The notes beneath the pieces were generated by a model that worked only from the letters and a program-made list of their open reading frames with translations, was not told the DNA's origin and made no database searches. A stretch of DNA of 64,000 bases, taken from positions 514,217 through 578,216 of the forward strand of contig JAANYP010004442.1 in the NCBI GenBank assembly GCA_020465985.1, read 5' to 3'. This document shows positions 13,401 through 26,773 of the stretch, piece after piece. Within the stretch, counting starts at the first letter, position 1. The number at the start of each line of letters is the position of its first letter. The position numbers were made by a program, and so were the translations under genes. Origin of the DNA: Centrapalus pauciflorus. Lineage: Eukaryota > Streptophyta > Magnoliopsida > Asterales > Asteraceae.

Positions 13401-16072
13401 ACCTTTTCCGCAAAGTACCATTCGGGAGCACGTGGCTCTATATTAAACTTCTTACAAAACGGAACCCACCTCCTTGCAAACTCAGATGTTTCGGAGAGTG
13501 CTTCAAATGTAAGCATGGCAGCACCATCGTCCGAGACATAGCAAGCAACTTTGTCCACAGGATAATCCACCGCAAGGATTGATAACACGGTGTTTGCAGT
13601 AATGAGCGGCGGTTCTTTTAACGGATCCACCGTACTCACAAAAATGTCTATAGGAGCTAGCTCAGAAGCCTTCCCATCTTTCTCATACCTACATATAAGG
13701 GTAACAAACTTTTAACACTTGAAAGATAGAAGACCGAAACACCGGACTAAAAGAAGGGAGTGTATATATATATACCTTAACGACAACCGGTCCAAGTATG
13801 TTTCACGCTCGATTGGAAACCATTTTGGGAATTGATCAAAGATCCAAGAAACCGCAAACCATATCTCACAAATAATCGATGTGAGCCATAAACCATATGC
13901 ATCATTGACAGGATGAAGGATTCTATAATGAAAAAAGAGACCAAGAATCGCCACACGCAGTAAAATGACCATTCGATACGGACTTATCTTGCTCGAAGAA
14001 ATCGGTAGCTTCCGTGAAAGTGGTTGCCTCCCCTCATCCATCCTATATAGTAAACAGCTTGAATTATATCACGATCATATCGAACAACTATTTGATACGA
14101 AACAGAAGCACTTACATGGGCAAATCAGACTCATCTGTATCTCCTTCATTACGCACGCTGCCACCACCATTTCCGTTGTGCTTAACCATCTCAAGTTTAT
14201 CGCTCTGTCTTTTCCTCCACTCTTCCATCCTATCCTTCCAAGCAACTGTTCCATACCCGTAAACCGCTAAATCTTTCTTTGGATCCATCGGCCTAGGCGG
14301 CACTGCAACAAAAACATAAACATTTAGACTAAGACTAAGCCAAGAACTGCATACAAATGCCACAAAAATCGACATTTTAACAAGAAACTAAACGCTTACA
14401 AGAGACTGTTGAAGCAGTATCAGAAAACTGCATCGGATGTATTCGCTTTGAACGCCCCGTGAATGGTGGGATGATTAAAGCATGCTTATCAGGGGAAATT
14501 CCATCATCCTTCAATTACATGTTCAATTTTTCAGTAAATTGCATGTAAAAGGAATGTACTTTCAAAACAAACATTTACAAACCTGTCTTACAAATTTATA
14601 ATTATATATACCGAAGGCAATTCAAGTTTTAGGTTCAAAACAAACATTTAGAAAACCTATATAATCTTATAAGTTTATAATTATATATACCAAAGGCAAT
14701 TCAAGTTTTAGGTGACTAGGTTCCTTACTTGATTATAAACTTAAATCATCGTCGGCTATGTTCCCTGGATTAAAATTTAACTAAAAATAAGTTCGTTTTA
14801 CATGCAATTTACCCTCTCTGCATTTTAACCTTCTGAGAAAATTTACAAATATCGCAATCGTTATGGTCTTACCTCTTGACCATAAGTAAGAAGAGGAATC
14901 TCATGGTTTCGCGCAGCTGCATCCACCTCTGACGGTGTGGCGAGGCCAGAAACATTGGATCCACCATTAAAACGGGAAGAAAACACCGCATGGGCAAAAC
15001 TATGAGGGTCTCTCTCATTGATCCCAAGATCAAATTCATTATCCAAATCATCAAACTCGTCCTCTTCTTCGTCACCTTCCACTCGTGGACTCCCTAATAT
15101 TAAAATTTTTATTTCATTCCTTCTCTTTTCATTAAATTACACTAAAGATTAAAGAACACATCAAAATGACAAGACCAGGCCATAAAGTTAATATTATAAT
15201 GTTACCTTTGATTCGTTTGTATCGGGTTTTGCATTGAGGGCAAGCTTGAGTACCCTCTCGTCTTTCATATTCATAACAAGTTCTACAAATAGGGAATGCA
15301 CATTCATTGCAGGCCACAAATGGCTCCCCGTCTATAGTTATTTCAATCTCATCTCCACAAATCTGACAGATCTGCCCACTTAATTCTTTTACAGAAGTCA
15401 CCTATCGAATCAAAATTTTAGTTTCAGAGAAAAAACCAAATACCCAGAATCGTACAAAACAGAAATTCATCATCAATATTTGTTCAACAAAACCAGCAAG
15501 AATATCGAAAGTATGGAACTTCAAAGCAATGTGGGTCTTTATTAACCTATATAAGATCGAAAAACAGCATTATCTCGAATCTTGACCAGCGACAGAGTCA
15601 GGAAGGGACTAGTAGCTGCGGTCTCCTCTCTCTACTTTTTGCAGTTAATTGTGATGTTCAAAAAGTTCATATAACTATCATTTCCTTAAAAACTTTGGCT
15701 CTCCACCAACTCTGAAATTTCAAGAACTTGACAACAGTTGAAACTTTGGTATACAACATAAACTGATGTTAGCATTTGTGAATTAATGTCTTAATCCTAG
15801 AAATACCAAAATTTCAAGAAGCATTCACTCTAAAAAGGCAAATCACCAACATAGATGAATAAAAGATGAAACTATTCTTCTTTAAGATAAAACAGGAGAA
15901 CACAATATAAGCCCCTCAAATGCACAAATCCATCTGAAATTGAAAGATTAAAAATATGAAATTTCTGCAAAAGTTTAGAGCTTAAACTTACTCTTCCAAC
16001 TTCATCCGCATTGATTAGAACAAACTCATTTCTGTTGTGTGAACCTGCAATTAGTCTTCCTTTTGTATCCAT
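10447..16072 (-). CDS. CESA6-like: Cellulose synthase A catalytic subunit, CESA6-like primary-wall clade, 1096 aa
   Basis: It polymerises beta-1,4-glucan from UDP-glucose within the plasma-membrane cellulose synthase complex. The 14 exons on the minus strand are 16072-15992, 15401-15206, 15093-14873, 14508-14400, 14302-14116, 14042-13776, 13688-13343, 13118-12981, 12902-12777, 12687-12475, 12358-12082, 11998-11802, 11685-11335 and 11028-10447. All borders are GT-AG and the sum is exactly 1097 codons. The protein starts MDTKGRLIAGSHNRNEFVL, typical of the CESA2/5/6/9 group. A RING-type zinc finger begins with C39-x2-C42. Catalytic motifs are DDG (407-409), DCD (574-576), TED (795-797) and QVLRW (835-839). 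Two N-terminal and a cluster of C-terminal membrane helices are visible, and the end CGLDC is characteristic of the clade. The class-specific region (exon 11) is rich in Lys and Cys. No lesion was found, so the gene looks functional. Which CESA6-like paralogue it is needs a tree. The donor of exon 12 (GTTTGT) is weak. Confidence 0.97.
11072..11272. mobile_element. Small hAT-like MITE in CESA intron 13
   Basis: The left end GGGGTGGCAATCTTG and the right end CAAATTACCACCCCTA are inverted relatives (GGGGTGG(C/T)AAT), with GACCCAACGGACC near the left and CCCGTTTGATCCG near the right. It lies wholly within the intron between exons 13 and 14 (11029-11334). The TSD is not clean, so the borders are approximate. 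Confidence 0.6.
13141..13284. mobile_element. Small MITE in CESA intron 7
   Basis: The ends TAAGGGCTCGTTTGTTT and (reverse strand) TTAGGCCTTGTTTGATTT are imperfect inverted repeats enclosing about 140 AT-rich bases. It sits in the intron 13119-13342. The GTTTGTTT terminus recurs in other tiny elements of the window (20190, 43619, 53905). Confidence 0.6.
14562..14711. repeat. Tandem duplication in CESA intron 3
   Basis: Two adjacent copies of about 71-80 bp start TCAAAACAAACATTTA (14562 and again at about 14633) and end GGCAATTCAAGTTTTAGG. They differ by small substitutions and an indel. They lie within the intron 14509-14872. Confidence 0.8.
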
Positions 16073-16760
16073 TGAATCAACAGAATACAAACACACTTGA
16101 AAACTTGAATTAAAAGACTGAGAGATACCCACTTTAAATAACAAAACCCTTGAAGAAACCCATCAAGAAAGTTACGAAATTTTTCTCTTCCTTCGTCACT
16201 TTCTTAAAAATATCCTCACAGAAACCCCTAAACCCACATTAAAGAACGATTGAGGATGAAATGTAATCAGGGAAATACGTGTGACAAATATATATAAACA
16301 ATATAGAATAAAACCCCAAATTATAGTAATTTATTATAATCAAGGGGGATTTATTATAATCAAAGAAAGACAGGGTACTAGAAGAGATCGACAAAGAAAA
16401 GATGGTTTTGATGGATCTTCCGGTGAGAAAGGGGGGTTTTTTGATGCTAAGAAAGTGGGGCCCGGAAGTGGTGGTGGAAGGCGGGCCCCACCAGGGGTGT
16501 ACGGTGGTTCTAGGAGGAGAGAGGGAAGGTAGAAGGGTAATTTGAAGATTGAATCTATAGATTGAAAGATAAGGTGTGATGTTGCTGAATCTTGAAGAAG
16601 ATGGTGGTGGTGGCTGACGGTGGTGGGTGGTACCGGAAACAGATGATGGTGGTGGGGTAAAGGTCTCAGCACTTAAAACTCACATTCACTTTTCTACTGT
16701 CCGATAGTTTAAGGGTTGGTAGATAGTCACGTGCAGTCAACGTGTTGGTTGTTGTTCTAA
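16073..16760 (-). promoter_or_regulatory. 5' leader / promoter region of the CESA gene
   Basis: On the minus strand a TTTATATATATT box lies at about 16298-16287, some 220 bp before the ATG. Two short upstream ORFs precede the start (ATG TGG GTT TAG and a nine-codon frame). Further upstream 16340-16680 is unusually GC- and pyrimidine-rich for this window and could be an alternative leader. A palindromic CACGTG G-box at 16728-16733, beside a TTGACT W-box core, is a plausible cis-element. The transcription start cannot be decided from sequence alone. Confidence 0.4.
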
Positions 16761-18302
16761 ACTAAATGAGTAAATGTGGTTTTAGATCTCTGTTGTATTG
16801 TACCTTATGCAGTTCAAATAGTACTTTATTTAGGGTTTTTGTTTATCTCATGCAAGTAAAAGTAAATCTTGTATTTCTAAAATTTTATAAGCATATTTTA
16901 ATCTAAGTTTTAAATGACTACGTTATAAAATTTTAATAATGATATATCATATTCTGTATATAATTCACAAAATATGTAATGTAATTATAAGTATTACATT
17001 ACATGTTTGACAATTATGGGACGCTTGATTCGTAGATTTTTTTCTCTCAGTTTTTTATTCTTTAAAAGGATTTGCATTATGGAATATTTTCATTTGCATT
17101 ATTCTTTAAGAAAAAGTGATGATATTAAGAATGCAAGGTACTTGAGATTTTAAATCCTAAAAGAAATGCTGAATTTCAAATAACAACAAAGTAAAAGATC
17201 TGAGAAATTTTGAAAATTTAAATTCATACTAAAATCTGCGAACCAAACGCAATATTTAAATACAAATTCCAGCGATTTTCAAAAAATCTGCGAACCATGG
17301 CTTCTAGGAGATTCAATTTTTTGTTTTTGAAATCCCAAGCTCAAAAGATTAATTTAGACGAGTTTAATATTTTTATTTTAAAACAAAACAAATTTATAAA
17401 AAGCTACTTAAATTAGCTTTTAAAATGAGTTTGTGTTTTCTTATCATAACTTGAAGTTATTACTAAAATGTTTTTATGTCATCTAATAGTAAAAGTTATT
17501 AGTATTACAATTATTTTTATCAAACATATTTATAAATATTAAAGTTCAGTTTTTTTTTAAAAAAATTACAGCTCTAAAATACTATACTACTAAAAGGTCC
17601 GATTAGTTCTTCCAAACATCTTCCAACAAATATGATCATGTTTTCACATTAATTTGACTAGAAGTAAATGCACATATATTTTACCACATTTTGTTGAATG
17701 TTATTTATTTATTTTTAGTAATAGTTACAAGACATTAATAACATTAATTGGGTCAACGACCTTTTAATTTCGATAGACGTTTTAATTCTTTGATTAATAC
17801 TAAACAATTTGGAATTTTGTGCTAATATGAACATATGATATGAACAATTTTAAAATATTAAATATAGAGACTAAACTATAATTAGTAAAAGAACAAAATG
17901 ATAATTTTTAAAAAGTCTGGAGAAGTCAAACGATCAAAGGACCAAATCGTAACAAAACTTTACAATAGGGACTGCAGGTGCCCGGTGTAATTGAAGTCTT
18001 TGGACCAAATGCATAATTTCCACTAAACCACAGGGACGAAATTTGTAATTTACTCTAATTTTTATGAATAGTAAAAAAAAGGCGACATTCACAAATAATC
18101 CATAAATACTATTAAATAAGTAAATAAACATATTACTTGTTATTTTTAAGCTATGTCACTTGACATGTTCTTCTTTTGACATATTTTAATTATCATTTTG
18201 AATTACAGAACAACCTTCAATTTAAACTATTTCAAATTGTAATTTTAAATTTATTTTAAAAAAATGTATGAATAATTCAAAATTAAACTATATGTGTGTG
18301 TG

Positions 18303-18312
<10 letters not shown>
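16761..18312. other. Intergenic DNA with decayed MITE pieces
   Basis: No gene. The stretch 17022-17310 resembles the element at 50371-50690 in reverse (GATTTGCATTATG, CTGCGAACCAAACGC) and is a decayed MITE. The part 17925-18055 contains AAACCACAGGGACGAAATTTG, related to the terminus of the long-TIR element at 62301. Confidence 0.45.

Positions 18313-18350
<38 letters not shown>
18313..18350. repeat. (TA)n array 1 of the 18-19 kb cluster
   Basis: Follows a (TG)n run at 18293-18310; borders element copy 1 on its left. Confidence 0.95.
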
Positions 18351-18353
<3 letters not shown>

Positions 18354-18593
18354 GTGAGTTCAATGGAAAACCACTATGCACGTGAAAACCATGGAAACCT
18401 ACGCATACCGTCCGATTTGGTGCATTTCATGAAAAACGCGGTGGCATGATCGTAAATAAGGTGATGCATCACGCGAGATTTTAATAAATCACACGGGAAA
18501 TTTGATGCATCACGCGGGGAATTTGATACATTTGTAGTGGTGCAGTGTGGTTTTCACAAGTTTTCAGGTGCATTGTGGTTTTCCATTGAACCT

Positions 18594-18596
<3 letters not shown>
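18351..18596 (+). mobile_element. TA-array-flanked element, copy 1
   Basis: It starts GGGGTGAGTTCAATGG and ends CCATTGAACCTCCC, so the ends are sub-terminal inverted repeats (GTTCAATGGAAAACCAC and its complement). TGATGCATCACGCG-type motifs repeat in the middle. Both flanks are pure (TA)n. No coding capacity. It is the same family as 18673, 19018, 55959 and (diverged) 61242. Confidence 0.88.

Positions 18597-18672
<76 letters not shown>
18597..18672. repeat. (TA)n array 2 of the 18-19 kb cluster
   Basis: 38 TA units separating two head-to-head copies of the element. Confidence 0.97.

Positions 18673-19258
<586 letters not shown>

Positions 19259-19319
<61 letters not shown>
19259..19319. repeat. 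(TA)n array 4 of the 18-19 kb cluster
   Basis: About 30 TA units closing the cluster on the right. Confidence 0.96.
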
Positions 19320-19324
<5 letters not shown>

Positions 19325-21829
19325 TTGTTATTACTGTTTTCTATTATTATAAGTTTAATTCACTTCATAAATTGATATTTTTTTTAATTATAAATACAGT
19401 TTTAATTTTAAAAGCATTCTTTTGACATAATCCATGGGTCAATAGACTAGTTACAAAAAAAAATGTCATGGACATAAAAATGGTTATAACTTATAAAGTT
19501 AATTACATAAAAAACCCCTCCAATTAATTGAAGTCTAGTTTCTTTTTTCTCTCATCCCCTTATCACTTATATATTAAATGGCAAATTACAAAGAGATGTA
19601 ACATAAAATATATAATTTGATAATAAATGTAATGTGAAATTTTTTTTAGTCAATAAATGTAATTTGACAATAAAGAATAATGATGACCAATTAAAAATGT
19701 AAAATTTTAATTTTATCCTTATTTTCTGGTAAAAAAAAAATAATATTCAATTTGAATTTCATGTCTTTTTGCGGCAAATATAGAACTTTACATTACCTTT
19801 TTTGGTTAAAATAATTTTACAATACCTTTATTGTTAAATTTTATATTTTATATTGCATTTTTTAGTAAATTTCCATGTATTCAAATACTTACAAAGTTAC
19901 AACGTCTATTGGTAGTTGCATCAATATGTTTTTGGAAACAGAATCCTGACGATAATAAAAAATCTTCGAACGAAAAAAGTTATTTACTAAATTTTTATTG
20001 TTCAAATTGGTGATCGATCATCATTAGCTAACAAATTCGTGTTTTGGTCACAAAGTTTAGCATTCCTAATTAAGAAACATTACTTGAATAGTGCATTTTT
20101 TAATTTTCAGTTCTTACTTAAAAATTTTATATGTGGTATATATAATATATGACTCTCAAATCTCAATGTCTTCAAGATTTTTTTATAAGATGTTGTTTGT
20201 TTTTTAAAAGATTAATGTCTGAAGTCTTTTTTATGTCTACGGTTAGATTAAAATATCTTTTCACGTGAAGATATAAGTGCTCTAAAAGAGTTTATTGAAA
20301 AAAAAAACAAACAATGCTAAATGGTTGAGTTAGTTAACATAAATTATAGTCATGATTCGTGTACTTCAACAACTAAAAATAAACATTTTTCTGAATGAAA
20401 TTAGTAATAGCACATTTGATTTAAGGGTACAATAATTTTTAATAGTTTTATTTTTGAAAATAAACAAACATTATGAATTTGGTGACATAAGAAATATAAT
20501 GACAAAAATCAAGATTCAAGAGTCGTATTAGAGTAAAATGAAAATGACGTTGAGAATTTAATAATATCCTTGAGTAGTGCTTGCTTTTAGACTTTGGTGG
20601 GTGGTTGTTCATACTTCATAGTTGAGCCTTTGAGGCAATAATGAAAATTGGTGATATATTAATTCTAACCTCATCTTAGTTTCATGCTGTCTAACCCGAA
20701 AACCTATCAATCGAATCCGACCAACCCGACATACGACCCAAATATCAACCTTAGTTTACAATATGAACTAATTTGATTTAAATCCAACCAAGACTGACAC
20801 ACAAAAATTGAGATGAACATGAATCCAACATGAAAATAAATGGTTTAATGATGTGATAACACAATATTAGCTCATGATGTAACCATGTTTTTACAAACAA
20901 AGACTCGACCGGCCGACTGGATTAGGAACCCATTGGGGATCCCGATTATCATAACCCAGTTTCTTTGTTGTAGACTTGTAGTCAAAACCAAAGAACTGGT
21001 AAACCAGGTTGAATAATATTTTGAGAAAAAAATATTTTATTTATCTGAGTATGATTTACACATTTATTTTGAACTTTTCTTTCTAGGTCTTTTATTTTTT
21101 ATTGTGTTCTGAAGAAATTAAACTTTTAATGTTCAGTATTTCTAATTTTATCTTGAGTAATTGAAGTTTAATTATTTGATATTCTATGAAACTTAGAAAT
21201 TGATATATGGATCACAAATATTTTTCAAGAATTTTCTTTTTCTTTTTCTTTTGTAATTTATAAATTCAGTTTATTATGATGTCTTTCAGTTTTTGTGAGC
21301 AATCTAATACAAAGAACTAGTCCGGTTTATGAAAACTTAAGATGAACAATTCGACATCCAGTCTAGTTTTTAAAACCATGGATGTAGCCAAAATATGGTT
21401 CTAGTTTAGTTTTGATTGTCTTATTGTAATTACTTAATGTTGAAGTAAAAGTTTGTTTGTAAAAAAAATAACAATATCAAGTTTTAACCCCATACTAGAA
21501 ACTTTTTTGTTTGTTTAACATAAACATAAATAAAACTGTAAATCCAATATTAACCAAAAATAATATGTTTCTATAAAATTGATAATTAGGTAAAACAGAA
21601 AAGTAAAAAAAAAACCAAATATTCATATATGTTGAGAGGTTTTTTAGGCAAAATTCTTTATTGAATGATTTAATATAAAAAATATACATGACAGGGTATT
21701 AAAACAACCGTTCAAACCAGTAAAACACAATATCTATAAGTTTTTCAAGTCAATGAATTACGAGGGATCGAAATTTGTTGAGAGAAGAAATTAGGAACTT
21801 CAAGTCTTTTTGCAAAATCTAAATAACCC

Positions 21830-21832
<3 letters not shown>
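19320..21832. other. Gene-free AT-rich intergenic DNA
   Basis: No gene is recognised. A small MITE-like piece lies at 20190-20320 (TGTTTGTTTTTTAAAAG on the left, AAAAAAACAAACAATGC on the right). A block at 20690-20760 (CTAACCCGAAAACC, CCGACCAACCCGACA) resembles the pronoun-like GGTT-rich ends of hAT elements. Confidence 0.45.

Positions 21833-21898
<66 letters not shown>
21833..21898. repeat. (TA)n microsatellite without an adjacent element
   Basis: About 33 TA units; no GTTCAATGG-type terminus is found on either side, unlike the clusters at 18 and 61 kb. Confidence 0.95.
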
Positions 21899-21901
<3 letters not shown>

Positions 21902-23577
21902 GAAAATGTAATTGGTTCGTTTAGAATAATAGATAGTAATGGGATATGTGGAGTAAAATGAGAATAAAATTGATGAGGGGAGGGGAGGGGAGGGGATGAA
22001 GGTTTGCTTTAGTAAGAAACAAAGAAAAAGGGAGTTAGCCTACAAGAGCTTAACACTTGTTTTTCATAGAGAAGAGATGATGAGATGATGAGCACAAGCA
22101 ACATTTAACATTTGTGTTGTGTCCTATGATTCCCATACAAGCAAAGTTAAACAAACACACACACATGCACTCAAAAGTGGACCTCAACATCAATCATTTT
22201 ATTTCTTGCAATAACCTTAATCATCATTCATCATTCATCAACAAGTAAACCGAAAAACAGGTTTTATGATTTTATCCATCTGCTATTGATGTATGGACAC
22301 ACGTTATAAAAAAAAAGGATTCATTGCTAAAAATGATGATAAATTTTTTGTTTACCATTTATAGTAAAATCATATATATTTTTATCATTAGTAACTTAAT
22401 TTTGTATTTTTTAAAATTAATTTACATCAACTTTTATGTTTTATATCATTAATAATATCAACTTTTGTATTTTTTTTTACCATTTATAACATCTATTATT
22501 TTAACTTTTAATATAAAAACTAGTAAAAGCATAAGAGACTGTAAGTGAACATTTGATATACGGATTTTTTTTGGATTTACATTTTAAATTTTTTGTTTGG
22601 TTTGTAGATTTTATTAAAAATTTAAAATCCTAGGATTTTTAAATCTCGCCCTCTTTGTTATTTAAAAATTTTTGATTTCCTCCTTAGAAATTTAAATCCC
22701 AGTGTGACACCACATTGGCCAATCTCCTCTGATTGGCTTATGGACCATGCAACCACAAGCCACCACAAACGTAGTCACGATCTTCATCTTCCCACTTTGG
22801 TTTGATCAAATATTTTGCCGGGTTAAAGATTTTATATCAAAACTCAACTGTAATCACTTTAATGGTTCTGAATCATCATTAAACTTTTAGTAACAACATA
22901 TAGAACGTCTTCTTTAATTTATTAATCAACATTATAAATTCATAATAACAATCAAATTTATATTTCGAATCAAGTTACTTTCAACAACTTCATGATTAAA
23001 TGGAGATGATAATAGGAATAACTTAGCTTCTACACTCCTTTAAGTATTCTATTAATAATCTTTATATTTTCTTCATGTTCCTTCTCTGTCGTAAATAACC
23101 AAGTGTACGCGTGCACACGCACATGAAGAGCCATGGATTTGATTTGTATAGAAGTAAAGGAATAGAGTTGCTTGAGATTTATTTATTCCTCTAGTTTTTA
23201 CACGAAATACTCGAACGGTTAACCAACTTTTAAAATCAAATATTGTAATCACCCAAAGTGACCAATATCCTCATAATTCCATTAACCAACTTATTAAATT
23301 TTCAATTGCAATTCATCCATTTTGATAATTATTATCTTATTAGAAAATTCAACAACCTGTTTGGATTTCAAGATGTTACAAGTTGACTGCATAGATCCAT
23401 AAAAAATAATATAGGTTATTGTATAAACATATGTTTAACCAGATAAATCACGTACCATATTAATAAATTAAGAAATAATGATAATGATAATTTAATGGAT
23501 GATCACGACTGATATAAAGATAACAGAGCAGTAGTTACTTAATAATTAATAATTTATTATGATAATATATTATTTTA
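21899..23577. other. Gene-free intergenic DNA with a G4-capable tract
   Basis: Four GGGG runs separated by single A at 21977-21995 fit a G-quadruplex pattern. A short (CA)n lies near 22155. The part 22545-22690 carries ATTTAAAATCCTAGGATTTTTAAATC-like inverted sequence of a decayed MITE. No gene is recognised. Confidence 0.45.
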
Positions 23578-23990
23578 CTAGTTTAATGATCGTGTACTAC
23601 ACGGATTGATTTTATTAATTTGAATATGTAGACCTATAAAAAGTTATAGCAAATAGGAAAAACAAAATATAAAAAACAATGTGGACTTTATCTATATGAG
23701 ATAAATTATTAGGATAAAAACATATATGACGGGCTCCATTTGCAACTGATACAACGAACTCAACAAAATTTCTATAAATTTATAAAACAATGTGGATTGT
23801 TAATGTTAACCTTTAAAAATGAATTCTTGATAATCCTGTAACGGGATCCTTATAAAATAGACAAATGATTCTCTAAACTAATTTAATTTAATCATTTAAT
23901 TAAATTTTAACATAAAAGTTGTAGATTATACGTGTCAAAAAAAGATTACGCTAATTGGTGGCCTGGCAATAGAATTTTATTTTTTTTTAA
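23578..23990 (-). mobile_element. Partial Helitron (3' end recognisable)
   Basis: On the minus strand the 3' end reads hairpin CGTGT-AGT-ACACG followed by CTAG and then T, as in the other Helitrons of this window. The far part (23930-23975, GATTACGCTAATTGGTGGC) resembles the 5' region of the copy at 58510-59041, but the 5' terminus was not found. Confidence 0.5.
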
Positions 23991-26764
23991 TAAAATATAT
24001 AGATACAGATATAGATGTTTTAAATGACTCGTTAAGATTTTTTAAATTAGATTTTGAGTTTTACTAATGTAAGTTTTATTTATTACTTCCCTTTAAAAAT
24101 AAAAAATGCGTAAAGAATAAATAAAAAGAAAAGATATTTTGTAATTTTTAGAGAAAGATAACAAGGTAATGATGAAAATTAGAAAGGTAGCCCAGTTTAA
24201 GGACGCCACGTAAGCAAAAGGGTAGTTGAAGGAGGATTATGAATAACCAGCTGGCTTCGCCTTTTTATCTTTCACTTTTCGTCGGTGGAAAGCGACACCT
24301 GCTTCCGTCACAATTCACAAATGCCTTTAAAACGCAATTAAATGATTATATATTTGTAAAATAACTCCATAGTTTTTTAATAATATTATATTTTTATGTC
24401 ATTAAAAAACATATTTATTTGCATTTTAATCATGGTCTTTTTTAGTATCAATTAGGTAAATATACTTTTAAAACGTGTCCCAATTTGATAGTTAAAAGAT
24501 TTTGATGAATTTTTTTTTACCTTACTTTTACTTAAATGATTGATTTACTCTTTTTTAAACTGGGTGATACTCGTATTCAAACATCACCTGCCAATATGAT
24601 ATTTGTAACTTGTTACCATGCTAAAGTGGAGGTTTTTGCTGACAAATGAAAAAACTTAAAAGCTTTTATTTAAATGATAGAATTTGTGCTTTTGATTTCG
24701 AAATGAAACCTTTTTCATGATATCCTACCTGAAGTAACTTTTAAATGAGTTTGAGTTTTTGGTCAAACAATACCCTCTTAATAATTATGAAATACAACTA
24801 TTAACAAATGTTAATGTTTTTTATGTTATTTAATGCTATAAGTTACAGCTAATACAATTTTTACCTAACACCTTTATAAAACTAAAAATTGATCTTTAAA
24901 ATTACAAATTTCAAAAGCTCCAAGCCAAAAAGTTCTAACTCGAAGCTAGAATTAGTTTTGTCAAACACACACTCTTAACCAACCAACCTTTCATGCAAAT
25001 TAAGAACTAATTCCGAACTAATTAATTTAACCATCTTGGGATTGGTTATGCTTAACACATATGCAATGTTAAGACTCCAAATTATAAGAGGCAGTTATGC
25101 TGAGAAAGTTATTATCATTGTATTAATTGTAGTTAAACGTAATGAAGATAAAGATCACCATTCCTCTATTTTTTATTACTTTGAAAAAATATTAGTTCAA
25201 TGACATAACTCAACACTGTTTTATCAGGATAAGACGAAGATTGGAGGTAATTTTGGGTTATAAAATAAAGATAAGCTTTTAAATCATCACCTGACACAAC
25301 CCGAAATATATAGTTAATACTTCAAATCAATTCTATGGTATTTACTCATTTCTCAAGAGTCTTGACTGCGCATGCAAATTGTTTACATGAGTTATAGTTT
25401 GTAACATAAGATGTTTAAGATTATGTAATCGTGACCATAGTTGGGTGTTTGATTTTTAAGACTTATCAACTTTTATCCTATTGTTATTATATAATTTAAG
25501 ATGAAAATTTAAAAATCCAGTTATTTTTCTTTTTCAGAGAAATTAAATTTAAAGATCAATGGAGTTAGGTGTTCGATTGCCTTAGTCCATAAGCTACTTC
25601 AATGTAGACGTGGCCTCATTGTTTCAATATTATGCTGAAGGTTGGAGTGATAGGAACATATCATGGAGTTGGGCGTTAGAAGATTTAGATTTATTCAGTA
25701 TTTTCCATATGTTTTGCTTTAGATAATATGTCTGCAAAATAATTCCGAGGAATGCAATATATCTAAATCAAATCAATCCTTAGCATTTAGACAAATTGGT
25801 GAAAAGATGTATTCAATTGGAGTCTGTTAATTGTTCAGTATGTCATGTTGTTTTCTTGGAAGTGAAAATCCCTTTTTTCCAACATGTCGAGTGTCTAAGG
25901 AGTTGTTGTCTGAAGTTTGAAGATGGCAGTGTGTTTGCATTAGGAGATTATGTTGCTTTTTAAATTCGTTGAGGCTTTGATTTAGGTCTAAAAGACAAGT
26001 AATTGAAAGAGGTTTCATCTACAATATTTTCAATCCGATAGTTCATCTGGAAATTTTGAATATCAAAGGCTTTCTCTTTGATTTCTTAGTCGCCAATAAA
26101 TTTACTTGGTCAAATTCAGAGATATTTTTTTCTAGCTGAATGCGAGAGGTATTCTTCCTAGAAAACTAGATTGGTAAGATTGGATACGTGATCCTATATT
26201 GGAATCCTCTTATTGGCTATGTCAAGATCATTCCATTGATTTTTAGGGTCCCAGACGAAAACGTATAAAATGGGTCCTACGCGCACACACACACACAAAT
26301 ATATATACATTTGTGTGTACAAACATACTTTTTTTTATTACGTCCATAGATTAAACAAATCAATTGTATTTTATTTACATTGAGAACTTATGAAATTAGA
26401 GTCACTGGAAAGTTGCTCTTTTGGCACCCTCAGGGCCTCCCCTGGGCTATGTAACGTTGGGGTTCTTTTTTTCCTCTAGCTTCTTGCTAGAGTGTATTTG
26501 GAAATAAAATGCTGTTGTTAGAAAAACTTTATAAAATAAAATAAAATTATTTTCCAAAGTTTCGAAAGAGTATTTTTTTTAATAAGCTATATTAATTGTG
26601 GAAATAAATGTTTATTTAAATCCTTTTCAACTTTTCAATGTAGTACAGGTTATCACGTGCCACTCGTCGATTTCCGGGCTTAGATTTTGGACGGTTCGAA
26701 ATTAAGGCGGGGAATAATTGACGGAACTTTTTTCTTAACTAAAAGGTGGAAAATTTAATGATAA
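23991..26764. other. Gene-free intergenic DNA
   Basis: AT-rich, no gene recognised. The part 26390-26530 (GGGCCTCCCCTGGGCTATG then TTCTTGCTAGAGTG and AATAAAATGCTG) resembles the 3' end of a LINE-type retroelement, but no reverse transcriptase fragment is visible. A short (CA)n lies at 26284-26300. Confidence 0.4.
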
Positions 26765-26773
26765 TAATTAAAA

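Noticed and set aside
16340..16672. 110-codon minus-strand frame rich in Pro, His and Ser
   Set aside because: Composition follows the C-rich leader of the CESA gene; no family similarity and no context for a separate gene.
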